A DNA stretch of 64,000 nt from NCBI GenBank assembly GCA_028282725.1, contig JANQHF010000115.1:21527-85526 (forward strand), read 5' to 3'. The notes below the pieces were generated by a model. That model had not been told where the DNA came from. It ran no database searches and worked only from the letters and a program-made list of their open reading frames with translations. Origin of the DNA: Saprospiraceae bacterium (GTDB taxonomy: Bacteria > Bacteroidota > Bacteroidia > Chitinophagales > Saprospiraceae). A program made the position numbers and the translations under genes. Of the stretch, positions 29,357-38,251 are shown one piece after another (position 1 is the stretch's first letter; each line of letters starts with the position of its first letter).

Positions 29357-30064
29357 TCAATCATCAACAGTCTTAAACAAGTAGCCTACACCTTTGAGCG
29401 TAACAATTTCAACTCCAGCTTCTTTTTTAAAGATCTTCCTCAGCCTATTGATATAGACATCCAGGTTTCTGGAGTTAAAATATGAATCATCTCCCCATAA
29501 ATTCATAAGGATATCCTTTCGCAGGGTCTTATCATTTCTTTGATGGCAAAGCATTTCCAGCAGCATGGATTCGCGATAGGATAGTTTTATATGTTCCGAT
29601 TCGTTTTTCAATTCCTGAAGCTTTGGTAAAAAGTGATATTTTCCAATTTTAAAAACTGCTTCAGACCTTCCCTTGAGGGGTTGACCTCTCACAATTTGCA
29701 TCAAATTATGGATCCTTACAATCAACTCTTCTACGCTGAAGGGCTTTCGGATGTAATCATTACCTCCCGATTCAAATCCTTCAAGAACATCTTTAGTTTG
29801 TGTCTTCGCAGTCAGGAAAATTATAGGAATGTTGGTATCCAGTTTTCTAATTTCCTTCGCAGCGTGATATCCATCCATCCTGGGCATCATGATATCCAGT
29901 ACACAAATCTGAGGCTGACGACTTTTAAAAAGTTCAACTGCCTCATATCCATCACGAGCCATTAGAACATCAAACTTTCGGCTTGTCAGACTTTCACTGA
30001 CTATGCGTCCCAGAGACTCCTCGTCTTCCGCATAAAGTATTCTGATCCCGGATTCCTTCACCAT
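29357..30064 (-). CDS. OmpR-family response regulator
   Basis: About 235 aa from the ATG at 30064 (MVKESGIRILYAEDEESLGR), which shares one base with the stop of the kinase gene (TAATG). The receiver domain has AEDEE for metal binding, VLDIMMPRMDG with the phospho-acceptor Asp, IIFLTAKT and the KPFSVEEL Lys. The C-terminal winged helix ends with NVYINRLRKIF-like and GVGYLFK (here LDVYINRLRKIFK and LKGVGYLF). It forms a two-component pair with the upstream kinase. The NSS transporter gene directly downstream is a plausible target or operon partner. Confidence 0.93.
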   Translation of the reverse strand: MVKESGIRILYAEDEESLGRIVSESLTSRKFDVLMARDGYEAVELFKSRQPQICVLDIMMPRMDGYHAAKEIRKLDTNIPIIFLTAKTQTKDVLEGFESGGNDYIRKPFSVEELIVRIHNLMQIVRGQPLKGRSEAVFKIGKYHFLPKLQELKNESEHIKLSYRESMLLEMLCHQRNDKTLRKDILMNLWGDDSYFNSRNLDVYINRLRKIFKKEAGVEIVTLKGVGYLFKTVDD

Positions 30065-31512
30065 TATACCTGTGCTTTCGTTTGAAGCGGAAAACAAATT
30101 TTAAATCTTGTCAATCCATTTTTTGATTCCAGGTCGATCGTGCCGCCGTGTTGTTCAACCAAAGATTTGGTATAGTGCAGTCCGAGACCATAACCTTTGA
30201 CATCATGAACATTTGCTGATGGAATTCTAAAGAATTTTTCAAATATCCTGTTTTTGTATTCATCCGGTATAACCGGACCATCATTTGAAATTTGTACGAC
30301 CGCACTGCCGTTTTCCTGGAAAACCCCGATGTCTATCTTGCCTCCATTTGCTCCATATTTGTTTGCATTGTCGATAAGATTATAAAATACGCTTTGAATA
30401 CTTCTTGGATCGCCATTGATAATATTCGGGCAATCACTATTCTGAAATCGCAGGGTTTGATTTTTTCTTTCGATACCAATATTCAAATTGTCTATGGTCG
30501 TACTGATTACATCACACAAATCGACTGATTCAAAATGACTGATCACCTGTGGATTTTCCAATTTTGAGAGATTCATGATTTGATCCACCATGCCGGTCAA
30601 CTTATAGAGTTCGGACTTTGATAGTTCCAGGTATTCATTCGCTTTCTCTTGATCATTCATCACATTGAAATCTTTTAGTGCTTCCAGGGCAACATGAACG
30701 ACCGAAATGGGTGTTTTGAATTCGTGCGTAATATTGCTTATAAAATCATCCTTCAGGGAAGCCAGATTTCTTTCCTTGATCAGACTTCGATAAATAAAAA
30801 TAAATGCCGAGGCGATGGCAATGAACAGAAAGATGCCAAGGATGAATTCATCGATCATCCGGTCAAAGACGGTACCTTCATAATTTTCGACTACAGCAGC
30901 ATATTCGTTTGTACCCAGGAAGAGATTGCCCAGCGATCCTTCTTTGGTCAGAAACGCACCCTCAAAAATTGAATCGCTATCAGGGTTTTCCACAACGCGA
31001 AATTGCAACTTGGTCAAACTGGATTGACCACTTGTACTGTCCAATAAGGAAGCCAGGTTTTCCCGGGTGGTATTAAAATCAATAATTACTGATGAATCTA
31101 TATCAAAGGACATCGTATGTCTGGCTGTTGCATTGATGGCAAGCGATATATTTTCAGCAGTATCCAGCATTCTTTTTAAAGAAGTAATGATTTCTACCGT
31201 TTTGGATTCGAGCAAGGTGTCTTCGATCTCTGACTGGGCTTCAAAGACAAGGACCCTCCTCGTGTTGGTATCCGGAGGATTATTTTCATGGACCCATGCA
31301 TTTCTTTCAGAATGAAATATGTCATGATGCATTCTTTTGCTGATAAAGAGCCTGTCATTCGCCTCTTCCAGGGCATTAAAAAAGACAACATTCGCTTCGG
31401 CTTTCAGACCTTCCAATTCGCGATGATAGACTCCTCGCAACCATGAAATTATAAACAGGGCTAATAGTAATAAACTTGCTGCAATGCCTAATATTTCCCG
31501 ACTTCTTTTCAT
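30064..31512 (-). CDS. membrane sensor histidine kinase
   Basis: About 482 aa from the ATG at 31512 (MKRSREILGIAASLLLLALF), taken because it opens with the first membrane helix; a frame upstream to 31584 exists. A second helix lies at about 230-250, leaving a sensor region of about 190 residues in the periplasm. Cytoplasmic part: HisKA box ISNITHEFKTPISVVH with the phospho-His, N box FYNLIDNANKYG, G1 QISNDGPVIPDEYK and G2 YGLGLHYTKSLVEQHGG. The sensor region has no recognised domain. A TACATTTG box on the minus strand (31522-31529) lies too near the ATG to be a confident promoter. Confidence 0.92.
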   Translation of the reverse strand: MKRSREILGIAASLLLLALFIISWLRGVYHRELEGLKAEANVVFFNALEEANDRLFISKRMHHDIFHSERNAWVHENNPPDTNTRRVLVFEAQSEIEDTLLESKTVEIITSLKRMLDTAENISLAINATARHTMSFDIDSSVIIDFNTTRENLASLLDSTSGQSSLTKLQFRVVENPDSDSIFEGAFLTKEGSLGNLFLGTNEYAAVVENYEGTVFDRMIDEFILGIFLFIAIASAFIFIYRSLIKERNLASLKDDFISNITHEFKTPISVVHVALEALKDFNVMNDQEKANEYLELSKSELYKLTGMVDQIMNLSKLENPQVISHFESVDLCDVISTTIDNLNIGIERKNQTLRFQNSDCPNIINGDPRSIQSVFYNLIDNANKYGANGGKIDIGVFQENGSAVVQISNDGPVIPDEYKNRIFEKFFRIPSANVHDVKGYGLGLHYTKSLVEQHGGTIDLESKNGLTRFKICFPLQTKAQV

Positions 31513-31616
31513 TTCTGATTTCAAATGTATTCCATACTTCGTGCACTTTTTTCCTTCATTAACCTTAATTAACGTTTCATCCACCTTGATTAACGCAAGT
31601 CATGCAAAGAGGCTGT

Positions 31617-31624
31617 TACTTTTG
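31617..31624 (+). promoter_or_regulatory. possible -7 box for the GLPGLI gene
   Basis: TACTTTTG fits TAnnTTTG. It lies in the 269-base gap between the divergent kinase and the GLPGLI gene and would give a leader of about 160 bases. No good -33 partner is seen at the right spacing, so support is weak. Confidence 0.25.
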
Positions 31625-31689
31625 AAGTGAAATTAAATTGTAGGTTTTCTTCTTTAAGGAGTGAATCTTAAACGAAACTCTCCTGTTTG

Positions 31690-31711
31690 AGCTGCTTGAA
31701 AGCAAGCAGCT
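31690..31711. promoter_or_regulatory. perfect 9-bp stem-loop in the leader before the GLPGLI gene
   Basis: AGCTGCTTG (31690-31698) and CAAGCAGCT (31703-31711) are perfect inverted repeats around the loop AAAG. It sits 71 bases before the GLPGLI start and has no following T-tract. It could be an mRNA leader structure or a dimeric regulator site; function is not shown. Confidence 0.45.
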
Positions 31712-31781
31712 TGCCAGGTTTGCCTGACATACCATCTATGTCGGCTTACCTTAATAAAACTGATTACAGACACAAACAAAA

Positions 31782-32555
31782 TTGAATCATATGAGAACTT
31801 TTGTCATCACTCTGATATTCATCCTTCCGATTTTACTCTTTGGTCAAAAAGAAGGATCTGTAACCTACATGGAGACTACGAAACTGGAAATAGAATTACC
31901 AGATGAAATGAAGGAAATGATGAAGGATTTTCCGACGGAAAGGACTTCGGAAAAGGTATTGTATTTTAAAGACAAAGTTTCTCTGTACAAAAATAGTGAT
32001 CGCAAAGGTGCCAATGAAGATACGGAAATGGAACATGCCGGAGGTGGAATGCATTTCAAATTCAAGATGTCCGAACCTGATAACCGTACCTACAATGATT
32101 ATGCGTCCAGACAGTATACTTCAAAAAAGGATTTGCTTGGAAAGACATTCATTATAGAAGATGAGATGGGTAAGTATAACTGGAAGTTGGGTAGCGACAA
32201 AAGGAGGATTCTGGATCACGTTTGTATGAATGCGACCGCACAACCGGACGAAGAAACTGAAGTAGTAGCATGGTTTACCACAGAAATACCGGTTTCGATG
32301 GGCCCCTCTTCCTACCATGGTTTGCCCGGAATGATCCTCGCCGTGGAAATCAATGAGAACGATCAGATTATTGTGGCAAAAGAGGTCAGTTTAGGTGCTA
32401 TTGAAAAAGACAAAATCGAACGACCATCTAAAGGAAAGAAAGTGAACCAGGCGGAATTTGATAAGATCCGGGAAGAAAAAATGGAGGAAATGGGTGCTAA
32501 ATCCGGTGGCCGGGGAGTGAAAGTCATCACACATACGCGTCGATCGAACGGATAA
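31782..32555 (+). CDS. GLPGLI family protein
   Basis: A 257-aa protein with a signal peptide (MRTFVITLIFILPILLFGQ, from residue 4). The family hallmark is YHGLPGMILAVEINE at about 180-195, preceded by AWFTTEIPVSMGPSS. GLPGLI proteins are exported proteins limited to Bacteroidota, of unknown function, commonly encoded next to TonB-dependent or outer-membrane beta-barrel proteins, as here. The C-terminal region is basic and rich in Lys and Glu. The next gene starts 38 bases downstream, so both are likely in one transcript. Confidence 0.9.
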   Translation: MNHMRTFVITLIFILPILLFGQKEGSVTYMETTKLEIELPDEMKEMMKDFPTERTSEKVLYFKDKVSLYKNSDRKGANEDTEMEHAGGGMHFKFKMSEPDNRTYNDYASRQYTSKKDLLGKTFIIEDEMGKYNWKLGSDKRRILDHVCMNATAQPDEETEVVAWFTTEIPVSMGPSSYHGLPGMILAVEINENDQIIVAKEVSLGAIEKDKIERPSKGKKVNQAEFDKIREEKMEEMGAKSGGRGVKVITHTRRSNG

Positions 32556-32593
32556 TACCGCAATCCACATTCTTCAATTTTATAACTGGTACA

Positions 32594-35401
32594 ATGAAAA
32601 CCTTTGTCCAAATATTGGGGGTATGCCTGTTGGGTAGTTTCTACACCTTGAATGTAAATGCCCAAAATCATGTAATCGAAGGACGAATTGTAAATCTTGG
32701 CGGGAGTCCAATGGAAGCGGCAAGTGTAGTTGCCCTTGCAGCAACGGATTCGGTTTTACTAGGATTCGCCATTACCGATGAAAAAGGGAGGTTTAGGATC
32801 CTTGACCTGCCGTCGGGTAATGCCATTGTCAAAGCCAGTTTCCTAGGCTATGAAGATGCCTTTGTGGATGTGTTTATTGAAGAAGATACGAGGAAAAGCA
32901 TCTTGGAGGATGTCATCATGAATGAATCGGATAATCGGCTGGAAGAGGTTACGATTAAGGCCTACCAGATCCCTGTGCGCATCAAGAAAGACACGATCGT
33001 CTATAATGCGGGAGCTTTCAAGACTGCTCCCAATGCAGCAGTAGAGGATCTTTTGAAGAAGATGCCCGGTATTGAGGTGAATAAACAAGGGCAAATCAAG
33101 GCACAGGGCGAAACGGTCAACCAGGTCTTAGTAGAAGGAAAAGAGTTTTTTGGTACCGACCCGAAAGTAGCTACCAAAAATTTACCGGCTGATGCTGTGG
33201 ACAAAGTCCAGGTCTTTGACAAACAATCTGAAATGGCCGAGTTTTCAGGAATTGAAGATGGCCAGGAACAAAAGACCATTAACCTTCAATTAAAGGAAGA
33301 TCGCAAGAGTGGTCAGTTTGGCAACTATTCGGCAGGATATGGAACGAAGGATCGGTTTGAAGGAAAATTCAACATCAACAGGTTTGGAAAAGAAACCCAG
33401 ATTTCTGGCATCGGTATGGCCAATAATATCAATGACCAGGGATTTTCCATCATGGAATATATCGACTTCATGGGAGGCCTCAGCAGTATGATGAGTTCAG
33501 GGGGAGGTATTCGCATCAGTTCTGATGACCTGGGTGTTCCATTGGCATTCGGAGGAGGGCAGGGTTTTGTCCGGACCATTTCGGGCGGGCTGAATTTCAA
33601 CAGGGATTTTTCAAAGAATACCGAGTTGAATTCCAGCTATTTTTATAGTCAGATCAAAAATGATATCGAGCGGACTTCGTTACGGGAGACGCTATTAACC
33701 CGGAATAACTTCTCGACTTCTGAATCGAGCACAACCGAATCGAAGAGTTCGGGTCATACGGTCAATTTCAAATTAGCCAATAAAATAGATACGTCACAAT
33801 GGATCACGGTTCGTGGAAGTCTAGCCTATAATGATGGATTTACGAATTCAAGTTCTCAAAGTGTGATCAGTGGGAATGAGGGCGGTACTGAGACAGAACA
33901 ATTGGTGGATGCAGCGTCGAATGGTGATCGATTGACGTATAATTTTACTGTTGATTACAATCGAAGAATTGGAAAGAAAAGTCGGATTTTCTCGGCGAGT
34001 GGGAATATATCCAATCGGAATGACGAAAATGAAGCCTTCCTCAACTCCATAGGACTCTACAGCGGGCAAAATGGCAATCAAATCGCTGAAGCAATTGATC
34101 AGCGACAATTATTTGACAATGACCAAATGAATTACAGGGTCTCAGCTTCCTATACCGAGCCCCTGGGCAATCGGCAATATCTGACTACCAATTATTCACG
34201 ACAGAATTATGGTAATTCGTTGGTAAAGGATTTTTACGATATCGTTTTTAGTCCGAATCGCACCGAGGTGATCAATGATCAACTCAGTCAGAATTACGAC
34301 CGGCAATATATCTATGACCGGATCGGAACGAATTACAAATTGAATCGAAAGAAGTACAATCTCTCCGTGGGTGTTCAGTATCAGTCTTCAAGGTTGAACG
34401 GCCGGTTAAATAATAATGGAGATGAGATCAGGAAATCGTTTCAGTATTTTTTACCGAATCTACGATTCAACTATGAGTTTGCAAACTCCAGGAATCTCAC
34501 CCTGACCTATCGCACCAATATCCGTGAACCTTCGCTCGAGCAATTGCAACCACTGGTAGATAATACGAATCCATTGAGCATCTATATAGGGAATCCGGAA
34601 TTGCAACCGGAGTATCGACATAATGTCAATGTTCACTACATGTCGTACAGTGCCTTCAATGATATTACCCTATTCCTGTCCGTTGACGGAATATTGACGA
34701 GAGACAAGATCGCGAATGCCCAAAGCATTGATGATCAGTTTGTTCAGACAACTACTCCCATTAATGTCCGTCGCGACTACATCCTGAGTGATTATTTGTC
34801 CTTCTCTGCACCTCTGAATTTCCTTGGGGTGAAATTAAACTTGCAACAGGAGTTAAACTTTAACCGTGGGATTCTATTTGTAAATACACAAGAAAACAAG
34901 GTAAATCGCTGGGATACCTCATTTGATTTGAGTCTTGATAATCGAAAAAAGGAAGTATGGGATGTCAGGGTAGGAGCGAACATTCGATACAACAATACCC
35001 AGTATTCTGAAAACGATGATTTGAACCAGGATTTTACGGAAATAACCTATTATACCGACCTCACCGGAGAATTTATGAATGGATGGTTTTTATCCACATC
35101 TTTTGATTTTACAAAATACTCGGATGAGTCATTTGGCTCACAGACGGATTTGCCTTTGTGGCGGGCCTCCATATCAAAGGGCTTCCTCAAGGGACAAAAG
35201 GGACAGCTGAAATTGTCCATCTACGACATACTTGATCGCAACCTGGGTATATCCCGGTCCAGTAATCTTAATTTTCTGGAGGAAACAAGGGTTACTTCCT
35301 TATCCCGCTATCTCATGTTGACGTTCTCGTTCAACTTTGCTGGCTTCGGTGCGAAAAAGGATGGCGTGTTTCACATTGAAACCAATCGAAGAAGAAGGTA
35401 A
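32594..35401 (+). CDS. outer-membrane beta-barrel protein, TonB-dependent-receptor-like
   Basis: A 935-aa protein with signal peptide (ending NVNAQ), a carboxypeptidase-regulatory-like beta-sandwich (VIEGRIVNLGGSPMEAASVV, about 27-110), then a plug-like domain (AAVEDLLKKMPGIEVNKQG, and QVLVEGKEFFGTDPK). A long C-terminal beta-barrel follows with many aromatic-alternating strands and end LSRYLMLTFSFNF. This is the outer membrane beta-barrel family that often accompanies GLPGLI proteins. It may import a substrate or export a product; no TonB box was verified. The late barrel is rich in Asn and Tyr. Confidence 0.9.
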   Translation: MKTFVQILGVCLLGSFYTLNVNAQNHVIEGRIVNLGGSPMEAASVVALAATDSVLLGFAITDEKGRFRILDLPSGNAIVKASFLGYEDAFVDVFIEEDTRKSILEDVIMNESDNRLEEVTIKAYQIPVRIKKDTIVYNAGAFKTAPNAAVEDLLKKMPGIEVNKQGQIKAQGETVNQVLVEGKEFFGTDPKVATKNLPADAVDKVQVFDKQSEMAEFSGIEDGQEQKTINLQLKEDRKSGQFGNYSAGYGTKDRFEGKFNINRFGKETQISGIGMANNINDQGFSIMEYIDFMGGLSSMMSSGGGIRISSDDLGVPLAFGGGQGFVRTISGGLNFNRDFSKNTELNSSYFYSQIKNDIERTSLRETLLTRNNFSTSESSTTESKSSGHTVNFKLANKIDTSQWITVRGSLAYNDGFTNSSSQSVISGNEGGTETEQLVDAASNGDRLTYNFTVDYNRRIGKKSRIFSASGNISNRNDENEAFLNSIGLYSGQNGNQIAEAIDQRQLFDNDQMNYRVSASYTEPLGNRQYLTTNYSRQNYGNSLVKDFYDIVFSPNRTEVINDQLSQNYDRQYIYDRIGTNYKLNRKKYNLSVGVQYQSSRLNGRLNNNGDEIRKSFQYFLPNLRFNYEFANSRNLTLTYRTNIREPSLEQLQPLVDNTNPLSIYIGNPELQPEYRHNVNVHYMSYSAFNDITLFLSVDGILTRDKIANAQSIDDQFVQTTTPINVRRDYILSDYLSFSAPLNFLGVKLNLQQELNFNRGILFVNTQENKVNRWDTSFDLSLDNRKKEVWDVRVGANIRYNNTQYSENDDLNQDFTEITYYTDLTGEFMNGWFLSTSFDFTKYSDESFGSQTDLPLWRASISKGFLKGQKGQLKLSIYDILDRNLGISRSSNLNFLEETRVTSLSRYLMLTFSFNFAGFGAKKDGVFHIETNRRRR

Positions 35402-35444
35402 TGGTCATAAGTTTTGTCTCGCTCCATGAGACATCATTTCAAAT

Positions 35445-36440
35445 CTAATCCCCCCGAAACCATTTGATTGCTGCGGATATTGCCGCTTCATCGAATTCTT
35501 CAGTAGAACATTCTTTGCAATCAACTTCGAGATCCGGAATAATGGAACCTCCATACACCTTTCCTGTCCGATCTGCATAAATGGCACCTGTCAGGAAGAG
35601 CATTGCCTTGTCAGACAGGGGAAAAGTTTGATTTGCCGTAGTCGCACCCTGAGAAGGCTTTCCAATAAAGACTGAATTCGGGATGCCACGCAAGGCAACA
35701 GCCAGAGCTTCTCCTGAACTAATTGTGAATTCATTGATCAGGACGGCAACTTTTAAGTCGGGTGATGTAGAACATGTATCCAGTGATTCAATATTTAAAA
35801 TACTGTTTTCATCAAATAGCAATTCATATTCACCAAGAACCCAGGCTGTACTATCTCCGGGAGAGCGATGGAAATATCCTACAATTCCCTTCCCAATTAC
35901 CGGCTGAGTGCCGAGCATCATTGGATACATATTCCCGCCATAATCACGGGTCAGATCTACAATAAGATAATTGGGCTCCCGATTCAGGAGATTACAGAGT
36001 GCATCTCTGATCGCTGTAGTTTCGGCCAAGAGTTCTTCCGGTTCTTGAGCACCAATACTGGGAATTCTGATAAAGGCAGTATTAGGGTTGACCATCCTGG
36101 TGACCAATTTGGATTCCGGGTAGGTAGTACCGTCAGACCAGGATGTCTTTTTCCCTTGATAATACAGGAAAGAATGACCATCATTCACTTCCTGAATCAG
36201 TGAATCTATGAGCGCATATGCAGATGACTGACTGCTGATGGTATCTCTTATTGGAAGAAACCTTGCCTTCAACTCATCCCAATCAATGGAGTCCTTTCGA
36301 ATGCTGTTTTCCTCAAAAAGTTGTAGTGCACTATCAAACATTTCTGCTCCTGTTGATGATTCCTGGGCAATGGCAGGATTTGCACAAAATGAGATCATGC
36401 AAAGACTCAGTATCAAATAATCCAAGATCAAAAAACGCAT
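35445..36440 (-). CDS. secreted S41-family peptidase
   Basis: About 331 aa from the ATG at 36440 (MRFLILDYLILSLCMISF), a signal peptide ending NPAIAQ; an upstream ATG at 36509 is less likely. It has INDFTISSGEALAVAL-like sequence (here LINEFTISSGEALAVALRG) with the S41 nucleophile Ser, NYLIVDLTRDYGGNMYPMM, and VFIGKPSQGATTANQTFPL. No PDZ domain is visible, so it is a short, PDZ-less C-terminal-processing-protease relative. Two Cys near the end (DCKECST) may form a disulfide. It converges on the beta-barrel gene. Confidence 0.88.
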   Translation of the reverse strand: MRFLILDYLILSLCMISFCANPAIAQESSTGAEMFDSALQLFEENSIRKDSIDWDELKARFLPIRDTISSQSSAYALIDSLIQEVNDGHSFLYYQGKKTSWSDGTTYPESKLVTRMVNPNTAFIRIPSIGAQEPEELLAETTAIRDALCNLLNREPNYLIVDLTRDYGGNMYPMMLGTQPVIGKGIVGYFHRSPGDSTAWVLGEYELLFDENSILNIESLDTCSTSPDLKVAVLINEFTISSGEALAVALRGIPNSVFIGKPSQGATTANQTFPLSDKAMLFLTGAIYADRTGKVYGGSIIPDLEVDCKECSTEEFDEAAISAAIKWFRGD

Positions 36441-36581
36441 AATATAAAATTGGGGGCGAAGATAATATTCCTGTGAAATTGTAAAAGGTACATATTTACC
36501 GAAAAGCAAACGATGGAATCATCAGCCTTGGTATGGAATTCAATTGGGAGTGCCTATATTTCTTCAAAACGAGTTTATACT

Positions 36582-36945
36582 TCAAGACAGCATTCCCCCG
36601 GAAATCCCAAAGTAGGCGAAGGACAGTACAAAAAGCGCTGTCCGGACAATCTTGCGCCACAAGTTTTGACGGCAGAGTTGAGAACTGGCTATTGTAAAAA
36701 TATTCAGGGATCAGAAGATTTGTGAAACGACAACAATGAGCTGTTCGATCATCAGGGGCATAACCACGTAGGATATTTGTCTCACATAAATGCGATGCCG
36801 ACTGACCAGATGGGTAATGGGCAAATGAAGGATAGATCACTAAGTCAACCAACCATATCAATATCATCAACTCAAAGTCCGGCAGCAATCGAACGGTCAG
36901 TAAATCCACGATTAAAATGCTCTGGTAACCCTGATTATCGATCAA
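36582..36945 (-). pseudogene. remnant of a small membrane protein
   Basis: The minus strand first reads FELMILIWLVDLVIYPSFAH in one frame. It continues after a shift in another frame as YVRQISYVVMPLMIEQLIVV, reaches an in-frame TGA, and resumes with RKIVRTALFVLSFAYFGISG before a stop at 36582. The three pieces together have the helix-loop-helix pattern of a small polytopic membrane protein, and the first and second pieces join naturally at a motif like YP-SF-H..YVR. The frames are broken by at least one frameshift and one nonsense codon. The parent family is not named with confidence (DUF1772-like or similar). The rest of 36441-37090 shows nothing else. Confidence 0.5.
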
Positions 36946-37090
36946 TATTCATAGGCCGGTTAACCAAATCAGAAGATCAACTATAACCTTTACATTTTGA
37001 ACAAGTAATGAACACTAGTTTGAAACCGTATCCGATCTACCGGATTCAATCCGATGTCAGTCGTGCAATTTTCATTGGCTTCCGCGACAT

Positions 37091-38239
37091 CTATTTCCTG
37101 TATAATTGATTGGCTCCCTGCAGGAACATAATATTACACTGGGGCAGACCAGGCGAGCTGTCACAGTCTTTAATCGTTGCTGTAAATACACTGCCACGTT
37201 TTGCATGAAATCCCGGACCTAGTTTAATAAAGTCGCCTGCCCTGAATATGCCTGCTGAGAATTGGTTGAAATCAACAATTCCGATTCCCCCTGCCTGGAT
37301 CACTGATTTTATTGGAACAGCGATCACGTCGGGAGGGTCGAAGACCACATTATTGATAAAGATATTGTTCTGGCAATTTTCAGTACAATTCTGAGCGGTG
37401 TAGTTATTCCCCGTTATGAATTTATTGGTAGAGATATGACAGATGACGGGTACCAGATTGATTCCGTTGATGAAACCACCCACCGTATCAAAAGGATTTG
37501 AGAGATTATTGGGGATGGCAACTTCAAAATGTAAATGAGGGCCACTGGCACAACCAATATCACTTTCTATACCAATGGGTGTGCCGGCACAGATGGTCTC
37601 ACCTACAAACCTTCCAAAACCATTCGGTGGTGATGCGGATGTTGACCATTGAGCCATATGTGAATATTTGGTCCACTCCCCGTTGGGATGGGAGATCCAA
37701 ACATAGTTGTTGTTGTCGCAAACGCCCTGTGAATCATTGTTGGAATCCTCGATCCATTCGATCACCCCGTCCTCGGCTGCAACGAGGGTATAGGGCCCTC
37801 CGCCGGTGCCGTTGATGTCAACCCTGCTGTTGACAGGTGCATGACGCATATGATCCCTGCCTACGAAGACATTTGTGCCATTGGCATAAGCAATTCTATA
37901 AATTCCCTGTGAAGGTTTACATTGAAGGACACGTATATAATTGTTTTTGGTTTCCGTATCACTTCCATTGGCATTTGTAGCCATCAGGGTCACATTGTAG
38001 TTTCCCACTGTGTTGTATGTTATACTCGGTTGCTGTACGTTGGAATTATTCGGAGTCCCACCCGGAAGCGTCCAGCTCCATGAAGTTGGATTGTTGGTTG
38101 TTGAATCCGAAAATGTAACTGCATTTCCCACACAGACACGGGTTATGTTTGCGCGGAAATCTGCATTTGGTATTTGGGAAAGAGTTTTCCCCGGACAGGC
38201 AACGATGACCAGGAAGATGAGTGATATCAGGAATTTCAT
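37091..38239 (-). CDS. secreted PKD-domain M23 peptidase
   Basis: A 382-aa protein with signal peptide (to LSQI). A PKD domain follows (FRANITRVCVGNAVTFSDST, PTSWSWTLPGGTPNNS, YNTVGNYNVTLMATNANGS; about 27-105). Next is a LytM/M23 metallopeptidase-like domain with HMRHAPVNSRVD, AAEDGVIEWIED and the metal motif GPHLHFEVAI. The C-terminal segment FRAGDFIKLGPGFHAKRGSV is a surface-protein tail repeat common in Bacteroidota. It is probably a cell-wall endopeptidase or a surface-exposed glycylglycine-type peptidase; the first HxxxD metal position is not clear to me. The gene next door (12 bases upstream) encodes another surface protein. Confidence 0.82.
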   Translation of the reverse strand: MKFLISLIFLVIVACPGKTLSQIPNADFRANITRVCVGNAVTFSDSTTNNPTSWSWTLPGGTPNNSNVQQPSITYNTVGNYNVTLMATNANGSDTETKNNYIRVLQCKPSQGIYRIAYANGTNVFVGRDHMRHAPVNSRVDINGTGGGPYTLVAAEDGVIEWIEDSNNDSQGVCDNNNYVWISHPNGEWTKYSHMAQWSTSASPPNGFGRFVGETICAGTPIGIESDIGCASGPHLHFEVAIPNNLSNPFDTVGGFINGINLVPVICHISTNKFITGNNYTAQNCTENCQNNIFINNVVFDPPDVIAVPIKSVIQAGGIGIVDFNQFSAGIFRAGDFIKLGPGFHAKRGSVFTATIKDCDSSPGLPQCNIMFLQGANQLYRK

Positions 38240-38251
38240 GACCGAATATTG

